Assembly: GCF_002278135.3 (NCBI RefSeq)
Contig: NZ_CP029425.2
Coordinates: 5,990,001 to 6,054,000, forward strand
From: Bradyrhizobium ottawaense
Lineage (GTDB): Bacteria > Pseudomonadota > Alphaproteobacteria > Rhizobiales > Xanthobacteraceae
Length of the DNA stretch: 64,000 nucleotides
Reading direction: 5' to 3'
This document shows positions 10,103-18,569 of this stretch, piece by piece (positions within the stretch are counted from its first letter, which is position 1; every line of letters begins with the position of its first letter). The notes beneath the pieces are model-generated. The model was not told the DNA's origin and did no database searches. It saw nothing but the letters and a program-made list of their open reading frames with translations. The position numbers and the translations under genes were made by a program.

Positions 10103-10122
10103 TCGAGAATGAAATAGAAATC

Positions 10123-10226
10123 GTAGGGTGGGTTAGCCGCAGGCGTAACCCACCACCTTCTTCGCCGAGAGGTGGGTTACGCCAAGCAGATGCGCTTTGC
10201 GCATCTGCTTGGCTAACCCGCCCTGC
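10123..10226. repeat. Palindromic intergenic repeat, family B copy 2
   Basis: GTAGGGTGGGTTAGCC (10123-10138) pairs with GGCTAACCCGCCCTGC (10211-10226) with two mismatches. Inside are GCGTAACCCACC / GGTGGGTTACGC and a further AGCAGATGCGC / GCGCATCTGCT inverted pair. It separates the convergent Ldh2-type and tartrate-dehydrogenase-type genes and may serve as a two-way transcription barrier. Confidence 0.87.
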
Positions 10227-10236
10227 GCATTCTCCG

Positions 10237-11310
10237 TCAATCCACCATATCCGCGACGGCCTTGCCGCAGGCCGTGGTGTCGGCGTTGCCGCCGAGGTCC
10301 TTGGTGCGGAGCGTGCGTTCGGCCAGCGTGCGCTCGATCGCCTCGACGATCGATTGGCCGGCTTCCTTCTCGCCGAGATGCTCGAGCATCATGGCGCCCG
10401 ACCAGATCGCACCGATCGGGTTGGCGATGCCTTGGCCGGCGATATCAGGCGCCGAGCCGTGCACCGGCTCGAACACCGAGGGGAAATCGCCCTCGGGGTT
10501 GATGTTGCCTGACGGCGCGATGCCGATCGTGCCGGTGCAGGCCGGACCGAGGTCGGAGAGGATGTCGCCGAACAAATTGGAGCCGACCACGACGTCGAAC
10601 CAATCCGGATGCAGCACGAAGTTCGCGGTGAGAATGTCGATGTGGTACTTGTCCCACTTCACACCCGGAAACTTCTTGGCCATCGCCTCCACGCGCTCGT
10701 CCCAATAGGGCATGGTGATGGAGATGCCGTTGGACTTGGTCGCCGAGGTCAAATGCTTCTTCGGCCGCGACTGCGCGAGCTCGAAGGCGAACTTCAGGAT
10801 GCGGTCGACGCCGGTGCGGGTCATCACCGTCTGCTGGGTCACGAACTCGCGGTCGGTGTCGGGGAACATGCGGCCACCGACGGAGGAATATTCACCTTCG
10901 GTGTTCTCGCGCACCACCCAGAAATCGATATCGCCGGGCTTGCGGCCCGCCAGCGGCGACGGCACGCCGGGCATCAGCCGCACCGGGCGCAGGTTCACAT
11001 ACTGGTCGAACTCCCTGCGGAATTTGATCAGCGAGCCCCACAGCGAGACGTGGTCCGGAATCTTGGCCGGCCAGCCGACCGCACCGAAATAGATCGCATC
11101 GTGCTTGCCGATCTTGTCCTTCCAGTCATCGGGCATCATCTGGCCGTGCTTCTCGTAATAGTCCCACGACGAGAAGTCGAAATGGTCGAAATGCAGGGAG
11201 ACCCCGTGCTTCTTCGCCGCCGATTCCAGGACGCGCAGGCCCTCAGGCATCACTTCCTTGCCGATGCCGTCACCGGGAATGACCGCGATCCGGTATTGTT
11301 TCTTGCTCAT
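10237..11310 (-). CDS. Tartrate dehydrogenase/decarboxylase or D-malate dehydrogenase (isocitrate/isopropylmalate dehydrogenase family)
   Basis: A 357-aa NAD-dependent beta-decarboxylating dehydrogenase. It opens YRIAVIPGDGIGKEVMPEG and carries WGSLIKFRREFDQYVNLRP, the metal-binding NLFGDILSDLGP segment and the GSAPDIAGQGIANPIGA adenosine-binding loop. The FGAVGWPAKIPDHVSLWG segment is typical of the tartrate/D-malate branch rather than IPMDH. The ATG at 11310 follows AAGGACGT and is preferred to an in-frame upstream start at 11421. It faces the frameshifted SDR across a 154-base divergent spacer. Substrate choice among tartrate, D-malate and isopropylmalate is an inference. Confidence 0.88.
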   Translation of the reverse strand: MSKKQYRIAVIPGDGIGKEVMPEGLRVLESAAKKHGVSLHFDHFDFSSWDYYEKHGQMMPDDWKDKIGKHDAIYFGAVGWPAKIPDHVSLWGSLIKFRREFDQYVNLRPVRLMPGVPSPLAGRKPGDIDFWVVRENTEGEYSSVGGRMFPDTDREFVTQQTVMTRTGVDRILKFAFELAQSRPKKHLTSATKSNGISITMPYWDERVEAMAKKFPGVKWDKYHIDILTANFVLHPDWFDVVVGSNLFGDILSDLGPACTGTIGIAPSGNINPEGDFPSVFEPVHGSAPDIAGQGIANPIGAIWSGAMMLEHLGEKEAGQSIVEAIERTLAERTLRTKDLGGNADTTACGKAVADMVD

Positions 11311-11354
11311 CGAGAACGTCCTTGGTTGGTCCGGCAGCCGCCGCCTTTTGACCG

Positions 11355-11402
11355 CACTGCAATGGACCAAACGCAGCGGCAGCGCAACGCTGCACTGCAA
11401 TG
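11355..11402. promoter_or_regulatory. Possible operator in the divergent tartrate-dehydrogenase / SDR spacer
   Basis: A perfect 10-base direct repeat CACTGCAATG occurs at 11355-11364 and 11393-11402. Between the copies lies a GCAGCG (11373-11378) / CGCTGC (11388-11393) inverted pair. The arrangement, within 60-110 bases of both start codons, looks like a regulator-binding region. No linked regulator apart from LysR is obvious. Confidence 0.35.
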
Positions 11403-11464
11403 TTGACCATGGCGCGGCCAAGCGCCTACTGATTTTATCCTGTTCCTATCCTGCGAGTAACCTC

Positions 11465-12240
11465 ATGGATCTGCATCTGCGTGGCAAGCGCGTCCTGATC
11501 ACGGGCGCGTCCAAGGGCATTGGCGCCGCAGCCGCCGAAGCGTTTGCCGAGGAAGGCGCACACCTCCTGCTCGCCGCCCGCGACGGCGACCAGCTCAAGG
11601 CGCTGGCCGAGCGCCTGCGCTCCGCCCACCAGATCGATGCCGCAACGAGCATCGTCGATCTTCGCAAGGCTGAGGATCTGGCGCGGCTCGCGAAGGAAGC
11701 GGCCGACATCGACGTGCTCGTCAACAATGCGGGCGACATCCCCGGCGGCTCGATCGACAAGATCGACGAGGCGACCTGGCGTCACGCCTGGGAATTGAAA
11801 GTGTTCGGCTATATCAACCTGACGCGGCAGATCTACGCGCAGATGAAGGCGAAGGGCGGCGGCGTCATCGTCAACGATATCGGCGCGGCCGGCGAAAAAT
11901 TCGACGCCAACTACATCTGCGGCAGCGCCGGCAATGCCGCGCTGATGGCCTTCACCCGCGCGCTCGGGGGAAAAAGTCTCGCCGACAACATCCGCGTGGT
12001 CGGCATCAATCCCGGCCCCGTCGGCACCGATCGCCACGTCACCCTGCTGAAGACGCGGGCCAAGCACCAGTTCGGCGACGAGAACCGCTACAAGGAATCC
12101 CAATGAGCCTGCCGCTCGGCCGTCCCGCGCATGCGCGCGAGATCGGCGACCTCATGGCGTTCCTGGCGTCGGACCGCGCCGGGTATACGTCGGGTGTGAT
12201 CTACACGGTCGACGGCGGCATCAGCGCTGGATGGGGTTAA
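11465..12240 (+). pseudogene. Short-chain dehydrogenase/reductase interrupted by a -1 frameshift
   Basis: The first frame (11465-12106, 213 aa) starts MDLHLRGKRVLITGASKGIG and has the Rossmann TGASKGIG and NNAG motifs, but stops at TGA 12104-12106 right after RYKESQ. The missing C-terminus ([21 protein letters not shown] through [12 protein letters not shown]) is intact in the -1 frame from 12103 to the TAA at 12240. Restoring one base before ATG 12103 gives a continuous [11 protein letters not shown] junction and a normal SDR of about 259 aa. The two frames overlap as ATGA, so coupled translation of two pieces is formally possible, but an SDR split between its substrate loop and last helix is unlikely to fold well. 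The active-site Tyr150 is followed at +4 by Ser154 where classical SDRs have Lys. Confidence 0.8.
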
Positions 12241-12255
12241 CTGACCTCGGGGACC

Positions 12256-12354
12256 GTCGTTCCGGGGCGATGCAAAGCATCGAACTATGGTGCGCGATTG
12301 CGCACCTGAGAACCTCGAGATTCCGGGTTCGCCCTTCGGGCGCACCGGAATGAC
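12256..12354. repeat. Palindromic intergenic repeat, family A copy 2
   Basis: GTCGTTCCGGGGCG at 12256 pairs with CACCGGAATGAC ending at 12354. An inner CCTCGAGATTCCGGGTTCG block matches the core of the copy at 6611-6691, with an inserted GTGCGC/GCGCAC hairpin. It fills the gap between the SDR and the amidase. Confidence 0.8.
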
Positions 12355-12378
12355 AATCTAGAGCTAGGAGTACAATAA

Positions 12379-13797
12379 TTGTCTCAAGACCTGATCCGTG
12401 AAACCGCCTGCGCCGTCGTCGACAAGCTGCGGTCCGGCGATGTCTCGCCGCTCGAACTGCTGGATGTCGTGGAGAAGCGCATCAGTGAAGTCGACGGCAA
12501 GGTGAACGCGCTGCCGATCCTGTGTTTCCAGCGCGCGCGGGACAGCGCCAAGGCCTTGATGCGGAAACCCGCCGGCGCGCGGGGGCTGCTCGCGGGCCTG
12601 CCGGTGCCGATCAAGGATCTGACCGACGTTGCGGGCGTACTGAACACGCAGGGCTCGCCGATCTTCAAGGACAATATCCCTGCCAAGTCCGACCTCATGG
12701 TCGAGAACCTCGAGGCCAACGGGGCGGTCGTCTACGCCAAATCCAACACGCCGGAATTCGGCGCCGGCGCCAACACCTTCAACGAGGTGTTCGGCGCGAC
12801 CCTCAATCCCTGGGATACTTCAAAATCCGCGGCGGGCTCTTCCGGCGGCGCGGCCGTGGCGCTGGCCACCGGCATGGCCTGGCTGGCGCAGGGCTCCGAC
12901 ATGGGCGGCAGCTTGCGCAGCCCCGCGGCTTTCTGCGGCGTCGTCGGCATGCGCCCGAGCATCGGCCGCGTCGCGCATACCCCCAAATCCGGCATCGATC
13001 GCAATCTCGGCGTGGTCGGCCCGATGGCGCGCAACGTCGAGGATCTCGCGCTGCTGCTGGATGCGATGAGCGGCGACTACGCGGACGATCCGCTGTCGCT
13101 GCCGGCGCCCACGACCTCATTCCTGTCGGCGGCTCAGTCCGGCAAGAAGCCGAAGCGCATCGCCTATTCGCCCGATCTCGGCATTACGCCTGTCGATCCC
13201 GAGGTGAAGGCGATCACGCGAAAGGCGGCGGAACGCTTTGCCGAGGCCGGCGCCATCGTCGAGGAAGCGCATCCGGACTGGCGCGAGGCGCATGAATGCT
13301 TCCACGTGCTGCGCGCCTTCGATTTCGCGATCACCAAGGCCAATCTGCTGCGCACCAAGCGTGACCTGCTCAAGCCCGAGGTGATCTGGAACATCGAGGA
13401 AGGCCTCAAGCTCACGGTCGAGCAGCTCGAACGCGCCGAGGCCCAGCGCGTCGGCATGACTGCGCGGGCGGTCGAGTTCTTCAAGACCTACGATTTGTTG
13501 CTGACGCCCACCACGATCGTGCCGCCCTTCCCGATCGAACACCGCTATGTCGCCGAATGCGCCGGCAAGAGGTTCGACAATTACGTCGAGTGGCTCGGCA
13601 TCGTCTACGCCATCACGCTCGCCTGCTGCCCCTCGCTGTCGTTGCCGTGCGGCTTCACGGCGTCTGGCCTGCCGGTCGGCGTGCAGGTCGTTGGCGCACC
13701 AAGGGGCGATGCGCAGGTGCTCGCGGGCGCGAAGGTGCTGGAGGATATTCTGGGCCTGCGCAACACGACGCCGATCGATCCGAAGGTGCAAAAGTAA
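12379..13797 (+). CDS. Amidase signature-family hydrolase
   Basis: A 472-aa amidase starting at TTG 12379, supported by AGGAG at 12366-12370. The Ser-cisSer-Lys triad of the amidase-signature family is complete and correctly spaced: Lys79 in PVPIKDL, Ser154 in AAGSSGGAAVA and Ser178 in SDMGGSLR (75 and 24 residues apart, as in well-studied members). No signal peptide, so it acts in the cytoplasm. It could release ammonia from an amide delivered by the liv-type importer. Relatives act on aryl, fatty, malonyl or indole amides, so the substrate is open. Confidence 0.92.
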   Translation: MSQDLIRETACAVVDKLRSGDVSPLELLDVVEKRISEVDGKVNALPILCFQRARDSAKALMRKPAGARGLLAGLPVPIKDLTDVAGVLNTQGSPIFKDNIPAKSDLMVENLEANGAVVYAKSNTPEFGAGANTFNEVFGATLNPWDTSKSAAGSSGGAAVALATGMAWLAQGSDMGGSLRSPAAFCGVVGMRPSIGRVAHTPKSGIDRNLGVVGPMARNVEDLALLLDAMSGDYADDPLSLPAPTTSFLSAAQSGKKPKRIAYSPDLGITPVDPEVKAITRKAAERFAEAGAIVEEAHPDWREAHECFHVLRAFDFAITKANLLRTKRDLLKPEVIWNIEEGLKLTVEQLERAEAQRVGMTARAVEFFKTYDLLLTPTTIVPPFPIEHRYVAECAGKRFDNYVEWLGIVYAITLACCPSLSLPCGFTASGLPVGVQVVGAPRGDAQVLAGAKVLEDILGLRNTTPIDPKVQK

Positions 13798-13803
13798 TCT
13801 CAC

Positions 13804-13946
13804 TCTCGTGCCCCGGACGCAGCGCAGCGCCTCTTCGGCGGTGCGCTGCAGAGCCGGGGCCCATCCTTCCACGACTTCCCGTGCATCTTCTGGGTCCCGG
13901 CTCTGCGGCACAGCGCTGATGCGCTGCGCCTTGTCCGGGACACGAG
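13804..13946. repeat. Palindromic intergenic repeat, family C copy 1
   Basis: CTCGTGCCCCGGAC (13804-13817) pairs with GTCCGGGACACGAG (13933-13946) with one mismatch. Internal GCGCTGCAGAGCCGGG / CCCGGCTCTGCGGC arms extend the hairpin. It sits between the convergent amidase and aapM genes, ending 4 bases from the aapM stop codon. Related copies are at 39601-39753 and 61046-61175. Confidence 0.85.
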
Positions 13947-13950
13947 ATCC

Positions 13951-15057
13951 TCACGTTCGGCTCGTCGCCTCGAGGCTGCGGCTGTAGCGCGACATTGCGA
14001 AGCAGAAGATGAAATAGATCGCGGCGACGAAGATGTAGACCTCGACCGAGAACTGCTGCCAGGCGGGATCGATGATCGCCGTCTTCGCCGTCGTCAGCAG
14101 ATCGAAGATGCCGATGATGAGGACGAGGCTGGTGTCCTTGAAGAAAGCGATGAAGGTGTTGACCAGCGGCGGAATGACATGACGGATCGCCTGCGGCAGG
14201 ATGATCAGCCGGTTCTTGCGCCAATAGGACAGCCCCAGCGCATCGGCAGCCTCGTATTGCCCGCGCGGCACGGCCTGAAGGCCGCCGCGGATGACTTCGG
14301 CGAGATAGGCACCCGCAAACAGGATGATCGCGGTCTGTGCGCGGAGCAGCTTGTCGATATTGAATCCACTGGGCATGAACAGCGGAAACATCACGCTTGC
14401 CATGAACAGCAGGCTCACCAGCGGCACGCCGCGGATCAGCTCGACATAGAGCACGCTGAGCGAGCGGATCGCCGGCAGCTTCGAACGCCGGCCGAGCGCG
14501 ACGAGAATGCCGAGCGGAAACCCGAATGCAAGGCCAAACGTCGCCAGGATCAGCGTGACCGGCAGGCCGCCCCAACGATCCTGCGAAACGAAGGAAAGGC
14601 CGAGCACGCCGCCCCACATCAGCACGCTGATCAGCGCGAGCGCTCCGATCCAGAGAAGGACCAGCTCGCGCCGCCACAAAGCGCGACGGGTGGAGAGGTA
14701 GAACAGCGCGATGAACAGCAATACCGACAGCGCCGGCCGCCACTGCTCGTCGAACGGATAGGTGCCGAACAGGATGAAGCGGTACTTTTCGGGAATGATC
14801 GCCCAGCAGGCGCCGAGGCCACGCACAGCGCGGCAGGCACTGGAATCGTTCGCCGGGGTCAGCCACACGGCATTGGCGATGCCCCACTGCACGAAACTGA
14901 AGATGCCCTTGGCGAGGATCGCCAGCAGCACGACGGTGAGGATACCGTTCGGGATCGACGAGAACAGATTGGTGCGCAGCCAGCGCAACGCCGGATTTCC
15001 CGTCTGCGGACGGCGGGCGGCGCGCGGCACTTCCGGCATGTCGGCGATCGCGGTCAT
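13951..15057 (-). CDS. aapM: AapM-type general L-amino acid ABC transporter permease
   Basis: Inner-membrane permease, 368 aa. The C-terminal half is a His/Glu/Gln-type permease domain with the EAA loop (GGLQAVPRGQYEAADALGL) near residue 250. The N-terminal half holds extra helices typical of AapM, which is longer than ordinary 220-aa polar amino acid permeases. The start at 15057 (MTAIADMPEVPRAARRPQ) is used; the long extension to 15768 is the wrong-frame reading of aapQ. Only 2 bases separate it from aapQ. In rhizobia aapP, the ATPase, normally follows aapM, but here the gene is followed by a repeat and an opposing amidase. Confidence 0.9.
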   Translation of the reverse strand: MTAIADMPEVPRAARRPQTGNPALRWLRTNLFSSIPNGILTVVLLAILAKGIFSFVQWGIANAVWLTPANDSSACRAVRGLGACWAIIPEKYRFILFGTYPFDEQWRPALSVLLFIALFYLSTRRALWRRELVLLWIGALALISVLMWGGVLGLSFVSQDRWGGLPVTLILATFGLAFGFPLGILVALGRRSKLPAIRSLSVLYVELIRGVPLVSLLFMASVMFPLFMPSGFNIDKLLRAQTAIILFAGAYLAEVIRGGLQAVPRGQYEAADALGLSYWRKNRLIILPQAIRHVIPPLVNTFIAFFKDTSLVLIIGIFDLLTTAKTAIIDPAWQQFSVEVYIFVAAIYFIFCFAMSRYSRSLEATSRT

Positions 15058-15059
15058 GT

Positions 15060-16244
15060 TCAGCGCTCCACCAGCGCGATGCGCGAATTGTACCAGTTCA
15101 TGAAGAAGCTGATGGAAAGGCTGATGGTCAGGAACACCGCCATGATTAGCGCGATCGCCTCGATCGCCTGCCCGGTCTGGTTCAGCGTGGTGTTGGCGAT
15201 CGAGACCACGTCCTGGTAGCCGATCGCGACCGCGAGCGAGGAATTCTTGGTCAGGTTGAGATACTGGCTCGTCATCGGCGGCACGATGACGCGCAGCGCC
15301 TGCGGCAGGATGATCTGTCGCAGCATGAAGCTGCGGCGCAGGCCAAGCGCGTTGGCGGCATCCCACTGTCCGCGTGGCACCGACTGGATGCCGCTGCGCA
15401 CGATCTCGGCAATGAAGGCCGAGGTGTAGGTGACGAGCGCGATCAGCAGCGCAAAATATTCCGGGGCAAGCGTCAGCCCGCCGACGAAATTGAAGCCGCG
15501 CAGCTCCGGCCATTCGATTGTCCAGGACACGCGAAGCAGTACTGACACCAGCACGGGCAACGCGAGGATGAAGCTCACCGCAAAGGGCCATACCGGCCGC
15601 GGCTTGCCGTCGCGCATCTGCTGCGCGATCAGCCATCGCCGGATGAGATAGACCACGGCAAGGCCGAACACCGCCGTGCCGAGCACCCAAAGCTGCGGCG
15701 GGCCAAGCGGAATGGCCGGCAGGATCAGGCCGCGATTTGACAGGAACACGCCCTCGATCGGCCGCCATGCCGCGCGCGCGGCCGGCAGCGCCTGCATCAG
15801 CACGTACCAGAACAGGAGCTGAAGCAGCAGCGGGATGTCGCGGAGCGTTTCGACATAGACGGCGGCGAGTCGTGACAGCAGCCAGTTGGCCGACAAGCGC
15901 GAGATGCCGATCAGCGTGCCCAGGATGGTCGCGAGCACGATGCCGATCACGGCGACGCGCAAGGTGTTGCCGACGCCGACGACGAAGGCCCAGAGATAGG
16001 TGTCTCTCGGATTATAGGCGAGCAGGCTGTCGGCGATCGGCATGCCGGCCTCGCGGCCGAGGAAGGCAAAGCCGGTGGTGATGCGGCGCGCCGAGAGGTT
16101 GGTGACGGTGTTGGACCAGAGAAACGCGATGACCGCGACCGCGATCCCGACCACCAGCACCTGCCAGAACAGGCCCTGCAGCTCGCGGCGTCCCCATGCG
16201 CCGAACAGGCGGCGGCGCGGCGGTCTCCGAGCGTCCGTGGTCAC
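15060..16244 (-). CDS. aapQ: AapQ-type general L-amino acid ABC transporter permease
   Basis: Inner-membrane permease of about 394 aa, partner of AapM. Hydrophobic N-terminal helices precede a permease domain with the EAA loop SGIQSVPRGQWDAANALGL near residue 310. I place the start at GTG 16244 (VTTDARRPPRRR) because AAGGA lies 10 bases ahead. The frame stays open to 16307, but that extension runs into the divergent operator. AapQ and AapM form the channel of the aap general amino-acid importer known from Rhizobium leguminosarum. Its receptor here is the aapJ-like gene on the other strand. Confidence 0.88.
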   Translation of the reverse strand: MTTDARRPPRRRLFGAWGRRELQGLFWQVLVVGIAVAVIAFLWSNTVTNLSARRITTGFAFLGREAGMPIADSLLAYNPRDTYLWAFVVGVGNTLRVAVIGIVLATILGTLIGISRLSANWLLSRLAAVYVETLRDIPLLLQLLFWYVLMQALPAARAAWRPIEGVFLSNRGLILPAIPLGPPQLWVLGTAVFGLAVVYLIRRWLIAQQMRDGKPRPVWPFAVSFILALPVLVSVLLRVSWTIEWPELRGFNFVGGLTLAPEYFALLIALVTYTSAFIAEIVRSGIQSVPRGQWDAANALGLRRSFMLRQIILPQALRVIVPPMTSQYLNLTKNSSLAVAIGYQDVVSIANTTLNQTGQAIEAIALIMAVFLTISLSISFFMNWYNSRIALVER

Positions 16245-16296
16245 AGCGCAAAAATCCTTCTTGAAGAGCGACGATTTCCGGCCAGCGCACGTCAAC

Positions 16297-16325
16297 TGTT
16301 GCACCAATCTATAATTCGTGCAACA
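16297..16325. promoter_or_regulatory. Operator-like inverted repeat over a -10 element, between aapQ and the RpiR-type regulator
   Basis: A perfect 8-base inverted repeat TGTTGCAC (16297-16304) / GTGCAACA (16318-16325) has a consensus TATAAT (16310-16315, plus strand) in its 13-base centre. The regulator ATG is only 9 bases downstream, implying a very short leader. No good -35 is visible. A protein bound here would block RNA polymerase at its own gene and could also control the divergent aapQM. Confidence 0.6.
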
Positions 16326-16333
16326 AATGTTTC

Positions 16334-17206
16334 ATGGCCGAGCCCGCGAAATCCTCGCCGCTGAGCGAACTGCGCATTGCATTGCCATCGCTGCCGATGC
16401 GGCTGCAGGAAGTCGGGCGCTTCGTCGCCGCCAACGATTACGACGCCACCACCCGCTCGATGCGCGACCTCGCGGCCGAAGCCGGCGCCGATCCCGCCGC
16501 GTTCACGCGGCTCGCCAAGGCGATCGGTTATTCGGGCTGGGACGAATTGCGCGCGGCGCTGACCGAGGCGCGGCGACCATCGCAGACTTCGCCCTTCTCC
16601 GGCCGCGCCAGAAGCCGCCGGCCCGGCCCAAATGCCGATGTCGCGCTGGTCACCGACAAGCTCGAGGCCGAGGCCGCCGGCCTGCCGCGCATTCCGGCGC
16701 AGCCGATTGCGGAGGCCGCGCGCTCCCTGCATGAGGCCAAGCGGATCTGGATCGCCGGCTATCGCAGCTGCCGCAGCGTTGCCGAGCTGTTGAACTACGA
16801 GCTGCGGCTGTTCCGCCCCGAGCAGGTGCAGCTCGTCGGCGTATCCGGTCCCGACGATCTCGATCTCGGCGCCTTCCGGCCAGGCGAGGCCGTCATCGTC
16901 ATCGGCTTCCTGCCTTACACGCATGCGAGCGTCCGCGTCGCGCAAGCCGCCCATCACAGCGGCGCAACCCTGATTGCCATCGCGGACAGTCTCTCTGCGC
17001 CGATGGCCGAGGGCGCTGACCACGTGCTGCTGTTCGAGGCGGCCTCCTCTCCCGGTTTCTTCCCGAGTCTCACCGGCGCCATCGCGATCGCGCAGTCGCT
17101 CGCCGCGGTGACATTCTCGCTCGGCGGCGTGGCCGCGAAGAAGCGCCTGGAGACTACCGAGGCGCGGCTCACTGCTGCCTCCATCTACGTCTCAGAGAAA
17201 GGTTGA
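16334..17206 (+). CDS. MurR/RpiR-family transcriptional regulator
   Basis: A 290-aa regulator. The N-terminal RpiR helix-turn-helix (residues about 10-80) has MRDLAAEAGADPAAFTRLAKAIGYSGWDELR, where serine/threonine would be commoner in the recognition helix. The rest is a SIS-type sugar-isomerase fold (about 120-260) containing RIWIAGYRSCRSVAELLNYELRLF and IVIGFLPYTHASVRVAQAA. RpiR members often sense phosphorylated sugars, but some in alphaproteobacteria control amino-acid catabolism. Its place between the Aap permeases and an aminotransferase points to the latter. It is followed after 3 bases by the aminotransferase. Confidence 0.9.
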   Translation: MAEPAKSSPLSELRIALPSLPMRLQEVGRFVAANDYDATTRSMRDLAAEAGADPAAFTRLAKAIGYSGWDELRAALTEARRPSQTSPFSGRARSRRPGPNADVALVTDKLEAEAAGLPRIPAQPIAEAARSLHEAKRIWIAGYRSCRSVAELLNYELRLFRPEQVQLVGVSGPDDLDLGAFRPGEAVIVIGFLPYTHASVRVAQAAHHSGATLIAIADSLSAPMAEGADHVLLFEAASSPGFFPSLTGAIAIAQSLAAVTFSLGGVAAKKRLETTEARLTAASIYVSEKG

Positions 17207-17209
17207 TCC

Positions 17210-18559
17210 ATGGCCGCTCGCACCAGCCGCGTGCTGCACCGCTCGCTCCGCGAGACGCCGCCCAAGGCGATCGGCGGCGAAGGCGTCTATCTCTTTGCCG
17301 AGGACGGACGCCGCGTGATCGACGCTTCCGGCGGCGCAGCGGTCTCCTGCCTCGGCCATCAGCATCCACGCGTGATCGCGGCGATGGCGAAGCAGGCCTC
17401 GACGCTGGCCTATGCGCATACTGCTTTCTTCTCGTCCGAGCCGGCCGAAGCGCTCGCCGAGACGCTGGTCGGCCACGAGCCCGGCGGTCTCGCTTACGCC
17501 TACTTCGTCAGCGGCGGGTCCGAGGCGATCGAAGCCAGCATCAAGCTCGCGCGGCAGTATTTCATCGAGCGCGGTGAGCCGCAGCGACAACATTTCATCG
17601 CACGGCGACAGAGCTACCACGGCAACACGCTGGGCGCCCTTGCGGCCGGCGGCAATGCCTGGCGCCGCGCGCCCTATGCGCCGCTGCTCTCGGCCGCCTT
17701 CAGTCATGTGACGCCGGCGTTTGCCTATCACGAGAAGCGCGACGGTGAATCCGATGCGCAGTTCGTGGCGCGCCTGGCGGCGGAGCTCGAAGCGGAATTT
17801 CAGCGGCTCGGTCCCAACACGGTCGCGGCGTTCCTCGCCGAGCCCGTCGTCGGCGCCACCGCCGGCGCGGTGACGGCACCGGACGGCTACTTCAGGGCGG
17901 TGCGTGAGATCTGCGACCGGCACGGCGCGCTGCTCGTCCTCGACGAAGTCATGTGCGGCATGGGCCGCACCGGCACCACGCATGCCTGGGAGCAGGAAGG
18001 GGTCGCGCCCGACATCCAGGCGATCGCCAAGGGCCTCGGTGGCGGCTACCAGCCGATTGGGGCGATGCTCGCGAGCGGCAGGATCATCGACACCATCCGC
18101 GCGGGCTCAGGTGCCTTTCAGCACGGCCACACCTATCTGGCACACCCCCTCGCCTGCGCCGCCGCACTGGCGGTGCAAGAGGTGATCCGCGAGGACGGCC
18201 TGCTCGAGCGCGTGAAGGAGCGCGGCAAGCAGCTCGAACAGCGCCTGACCGAGCGCTTCGGCAATCACCGCCATGTCGGCGATATCAGGGGCCGTGGCCT
18301 GTTCTGGGCGATCGAGCTCGTCGCCGATCGCGGCAGCCGCGCCTCGTTCGATCCCGCGCTCAAGCTCAATCAGAAGATCAAAGCGGAGGCCTTCGCCAAT
18401 GGGCTCGGCTGCTATCCCGGCGGAGGCACCGTGGATGGCGTGCGCGGCGACCACGTGTTGCTGGCGCCGCCCTATATCGCCTCCGCAGAGGAGATCGACC
18501 TGATCGTCGACAAGCTCGGCACGGCCGTCGACAACGTGTTGCGTAGTGTCAATCACTGA
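17210..18559 (+). CDS. Class III PLP-dependent aminotransferase (omega/aspartate aminotransferase family)
   Basis: A 449-aa cytosolic PLP enzyme. The phosphate-binding SGGSEAIEASIKLAR, the LLVLDEVMCGMGRTG segment (Asp245 pairs with the pyridine ring) and the Schiff-base Lys274 in QAIAKGLGGGYQP are intact. It overlaps nothing but lies 3 bases after the regulator and just before the binding-protein gene, so the three are probably one transcript. Class III enzymes commonly act on omega-amino groups, beta-amino acids or diamines. It probably starts breakdown of the compound carried by the Aap-like system. The exact donor is unknown. Confidence 0.92.
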   Translation: MAARTSRVLHRSLRETPPKAIGGEGVYLFAEDGRRVIDASGGAAVSCLGHQHPRVIAAMAKQASTLAYAHTAFFSSEPAEALAETLVGHEPGGLAYAYFVSGGSEAIEASIKLARQYFIERGEPQRQHFIARRQSYHGNTLGALAAGGNAWRRAPYAPLLSAAFSHVTPAFAYHEKRDGESDAQFVARLAAELEAEFQRLGPNTVAAFLAEPVVGATAGAVTAPDGYFRAVREICDRHGALLVLDEVMCGMGRTGTTHAWEQEGVAPDIQAIAKGLGGGYQPIGAMLASGRIIDTIRAGSGAFQHGHTYLAHPLACAAALAVQEVIREDGLLERVKERGKQLEQRLTERFGNHRHVGDIRGRGLFWAIELVADRGSRASFDPALKLNQKIKAEAFANGLGCYPGGGTVDGVRGDHVLLAPPYIASAEEIDLIVDKLGTAVDNVLRSVNH

Positions 18560-18569
18560 GGGGAGTAGC

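Noticed and set aside
13951..15768. A 605-aa reading of aapM beginning inside aapQ
   Set aside because: The first 237 residues are the wrong-frame reading of aapQ; the sensible start is 15057.
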